From assembly GCA_963575745.1 (NCBI GenBank), contig CAUYUJ010012725.1, positions 388,473 through 452,472 of the forward strand: a stretch of 64,000 bases of DNA, written 5' to 3'. Source of the DNA: Prorocentrum cordatum (taxonomy: Eukaryota; Sar; Dinophyceae; Prorocentrales; Prorocentraceae). Of the stretch, positions 61,180 through 64,000 are shown in pieces. The position numbers were made by a program, and so were the translations under genes. The notes beneath the pieces were generated by a model that did no database searches, was not told the origin of the DNA, and was given only the letters and a program-made list of their open reading frames with translations. Every line of letters starts with the position of its first letter. Position 1 is the first letter of the stretch.

Positions 61180-61769
61180 GCAGCACGCTCATTTCCTGCG
61201 AAATCGAACTGTATCTCTCTACAGTTTTTCCTGTGTGTTCTGTTGTTGCGTCGGATATTTGGTTGTGCTAGTGATTCTGGCGCTCTGGTTGGTCTTGATT
61301 TTGGATGGGTTCACGTGCTGTAGCTGTTTTGCTAATGTAGACTGCCCCGCTTCGCCAGCGCCAGTGCCCCAGCACAGAAAGAGGTGAGGCGATGCTTAGC
61401 AACCTGCCTGAGGGGTTCGCCCCTTGCCGCAGGCATCTGATCTTGATTGCGAGGATGGCTGGTCGGTCGGCTGGCTGGGTGGTTGACTCGCCAGTTGGTT
61501 GGCTGCTTGGCCAGCAGTTGGTTGTCTGGTCGGTTGGCTGGTGTATTGGCGGGTTGGCTGGCTACCCAGATGAGTGGCTGACCGGTTGGCTATTCGGTTT
61601 CCAACACGTGGCCATCGGCCTATGCCCCCACAGTGCCTGGTTCGTCGGCCACAAGGTCGTGCCAGTCCTCCGGGGGCTTCTGCGATGGGTACGAAGCTCC
61701 ATGCGGCGTCTGTGGACCTTGAACGGTCGTAGTGCTTTTTTCGCCACCTTTTGCACACCCGGTCAGGGG

Positions 61770-62240
61770 GGTAGCCAACTGCGCAGCTGTTGCCATTTTC
61801 GTGGGCTCCTGGGAGGCCCAGCTTACGGGCGGGGTACTCGCACGCCAAGTCGACACTTCGCGGCTCCTTGGGGGGCTGCCAACTGCGCCATCGTTGCCAG
61901 TTCCGTCGGTTCCTGAGAGGCCCAGCAGAAGGGGGGAGAGGGGGGGCACGCGCATTCAGTCATGGGGGTGACACCTGCGCAGCTGTCGCCGCGTTCGTGG
62001 GCTCTTGGGAGGCCCAGCAGGAGGGGATTGGGGCGGCACGCGCACCCCGTCGAGACCTCGCGGCTCCCGGGCGGGCTGCCAAGTGCACGCGCATCCAGTC
62101 GAGACCTCGCGGTTCCCAGGAGGCTGCCAATTGCTCGATTGTCGCCATTTTGATGGGCTCCTGGGAGGTCCAGCGTGTCGAAGGGAGACGCGGATCCAGT
62201 CGAGGCCTCGCGTCTCCAAGGGGTACGCTCATCGCTGTCA
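61770..62240. repeat. Degenerate ~110-bp repeats in the upstream region of unit 2
   Basis: Same block as 57310-57800, with a few substitutions. Confidence 0.5.
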
Positions 62241-63453
62241 TCCCTTTGGCGGTCTGAGTTGCGAGAGGGCGTTCGTAAACGGGGGGCGTTGAATGCGATC
62301 GGACGCTGTTTGGCGAATTGTTCGATAGTGCTGCAGGGCTCGCCATGTGCCCTGTTTCTGAGAATTCTCCTATTGATAGTCGCCTCGCGATAAGAAAGGC
62401 TGACGTAGGCTTCGGACATTTTCCAATTTGGAGCCCTGTTGGGCCGTCTCGGAGCCCTGGGCGTTGCTGGGTCCTCTTGGAGCGTTGCTGGGCCGTCTTG
62501 GAGATCTCTTGGGCCGTCCTGGGGCCATCTTCGGCGTCTTGGACCGAATTTGCCGAAATAGAGCCAAAGTGGTCCGAAGAAAGTGGAAGTGGAGGGAGCG
62601 CGTTCTGACCCGCCCCTTCTCTGGCAAGGAATCAACGTGAAAGGGCTTTCCCCTCGACTCCATGACGACCTGGCTCGATTCACCTCGGTTTGGCGGGCTT
62701 GATGAGCCAAAGGTTGCCGCGCGGAAGGGGGTGAACACTTCGACTCAGAGAGCGTCTCCCAGGACCCCCGCGGGATGACCGGCGCAGAACTGCCCCTCAC
62801 ACATGCCAACAGGGTCGGCGGATGGTTCAACAACCAGGGATCGCGGCTTCGGGAGTTAGGACACATAGTTTTTGGTTTTTGTTGGAGGGATCGTGGTCCC
62901 AGGACTGTGCTTCTTCTTTTGCGCGGTGCCGCGGCCCCAGGAGCGCGTATCTTTGTGTTTTCTCACGAGGGTCTCGGCCTTGGGAGCTCGGACGCGTGGG
63001 TGTTTTTAGAGTCAACCGCAGAGTAAGGGTGAGCGACTTTCCGAGGTTACCCTTCGCCTTCCTCCTCGGCCCATCCTTGGCCGCTTTCGCCAGCCGCGCC
63101 CCCCGCTGGCAAAGTGTCGACATGACCTTCCAGGGCCCTTGCATCCTTCTCGCGCGTCCTGAGTTTACGGGTTGGCTGTATATCAGCCTTCGCCCGCGGC
63201 GGCTGCGGGGGAACTTCTCGCACGGCCCCCCCCGCGCGGATCGTGCCCTACATGGGGGGGCCATGCCTGCGGCCTCGCTGGGCGCGCTCGCGTCGGGGGG
63301 GGGCCCGCCGACGTGGGCGCCGACCGCGCCCTGCGGGGGGGTCGTGGCCTTTCGGCTCAAGACATCGGAGCTTTCCTGTCCCATGCGCACATCATCTTCT
63401 GAGACTGGGCCTGTGTAGTCTCCTCTCACTCACTCAAACCTCAGGCAGTCGGG

Positions 63454-64000
63454 ATGGCGGCAGCCAGGAGGGTCCCATGGACCGTGCACGCGGTGGCGCT
63501 ACTGGTTCATGGCGTATCTACCGCGACTTCCATGATGGTGAGCGACCGCATCCGTCGCGACATCGACACGCACAACGCCTCGCGCACCAGTGCAAGTACG
63601 CAGGAAGCGCGCGACCCAATGCCGTGGTCCAATGCGAGCGGGATGCCAACGCAGCGGTCAGCCGGTACTTTAGTGTACAGCCTTGGAGGAGTCAGCCATT
63701 GTTGCACTTGTGGTTGGAATTTTTGGTGGTCCTCGTCGCCCATTAACGAGCCTATCGCGTCGATCACACTTAGTGGCGCTTGGCAGGACCAGGGATGGGG
63801 GAACCAGGCAGGGATGATCCGTGTTGAGGTGGGGTCGGAGTTGTTTACACAAGGTGTGGCACCACATTACAAAGCGGGTTTTAGTTACACCTGGACATTG
63901 GCCGCGCCCGCGCCATCTGGCTCTAGGATTAGGTTCCAATACCACGTTGGGGGGGGGAGGCGGGCACTGCCTTTACATCGATGCTGGCGCGGCGCTGACT
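63454..64000 (+). CDS. Second copy of the lectin-type gene, partial, with a possible frameshift
   Basis: The first ~160 codons match the gene at 59015, with changes such as DTHNASRTS for [16 protein letters not shown] for FLWSSSP and FTQGVAP for FTQCVAP (loss of one Cys). At ~63949 the run after CACGTT has nine Gs instead of eight. The frame then leaves the parent protein (GGGRRALPL instead of GGGGSHCLY) just before the lectin domain. Either this copy is broken or the base count in the G-run is wrong. The window ends within the beta-domain, before the lectin core. Confidence 0.7.
   Translation, partial: MAAARRVPWTVHAVALLVHGVSTATSMMVSDRIRRDIDTHNASRTSASTQEARDPMPWSNASGMPTQRSAGTLVYSLGGVSHCCTCGWNFWWSSSPINEPIASITLSGAWQDQGWGNQAGMIRVEVGSELFTQGVAPHYKAGFSYTWTLAAPAPSGSRIRFQYHVGGGRRALPLHRCWRGAD

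Larger units (their letters stand above)
56863..61326 (+). repeat. Tandem duplication unit 1, carrying the lectin-type gene
   Basis: The unit begins TTTTGCTAATGTAGACTGCC, directly after the satellite. It ends where the same sequence begins again at 61327. It holds ~2.15 kb of upstream sequence, the whole gene and ~240 bp of downstream sequence. The offset between units is 4464 bp at the left edge and 4439 bp near the ATG, so small indels separate them. Confidence 0.9.
61327..64000 (+). repeat. Tandem duplication unit 2 (cut by the window edge)
   Basis: It repeats unit 1 from TTTTGCTAATGTAGACTGCC onward. Between 57400 and 59460 only some 20-25 single-base differences from unit 1 were counted. 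61450-61810 differs more, with many one-base indels and a ~35-bp replaced stretch. Confidence 0.9.

Noticed and set aside
1-64000. tRNA, rRNA or bacterial-type promoters and terminators
   Set aside because: No cloverleaf, rRNA core sequence or bacterial gene organisation was recognised anywhere.

Overview
The window looks like nuclear DNA of a GC-rich dinoflagellate. This is an inference from four things: a secreted-type gene with a C-type-lectin fold, a Pro/Thr repeat linker and a C-terminal GDPH-type domain of a kind I associate with dinoflagellate predicted proteins; tandem head-to-tail gene duplication; degenerate non-LTR retrotransposon pieces (reverse transcriptase, RNase H and an ORF1-like zinc-finger region); and a very large load of trinucleotide arrays, satellites and short inverted-repeat elements. 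No bacterial operons, tRNA, rRNA or CRISPR array were seen. Another GC-rich protist cannot be excluded.

The only gene I call with confidence is at 59015-61087 (+). It sits in a ~4.46 kb unit (56863-61326) that is repeated head to tail from 61327 to the window edge, so a second copy of the gene starts at 63454 and is cut off. In the hand comparison the two units are about 99% identical over the gene-proximal 2 kb. A pyrimidine-rich AG just before each ATG fits a trans-splice acceptor.

0-20 kb: triplet and pentamer arrays (1.66-2.13, 6.6-7.9, 12.5-13.4, 15.1-15.7 kb) with many short terminal-inverted-repeat elements (MITE-like; called families A-M here). Five inverted-repeat elements lie almost edge to edge at 11.03-12.37 kb. 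19.1-20.6 kb (+) holds a frameshifted gene remnant with two C2H2-like zinc fingers that resembles the ORF1-side protein of dinoflagellate retroelements.

20-38 kb: (CCA)n, (GAT)n and (TCC)n arrays, a G/C-homopolymer-rich satellite, and three pieces of non-LTR retrotransposons: an RNase H tail (27.99-28.68 kb, -), the fingers region of a reverse transcriptase (30.99-31.94 kb, -) and the palm with a YMDD box (36.28-37.25 kb, +), the last followed by a 42-bp tandem repeat.

38-57 kb: one hypothetical ORF (38365), more inverted-repeat elements, a 16-bp array, a 152-bp satellite (42.8-44.1 kb), several minisatellites, and a ~90-bp satellite with a 290-bp higher-order repeat (53.9-56.8 kb) that ends directly at the duplicated gene unit.

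Most long open frames in the window are by-products of triplet repeats and high GC and are not annotated. All element boundaries were read by eye and may be off by some bases. Several frame breaks lie in homopolymers and could be sequencing errors.
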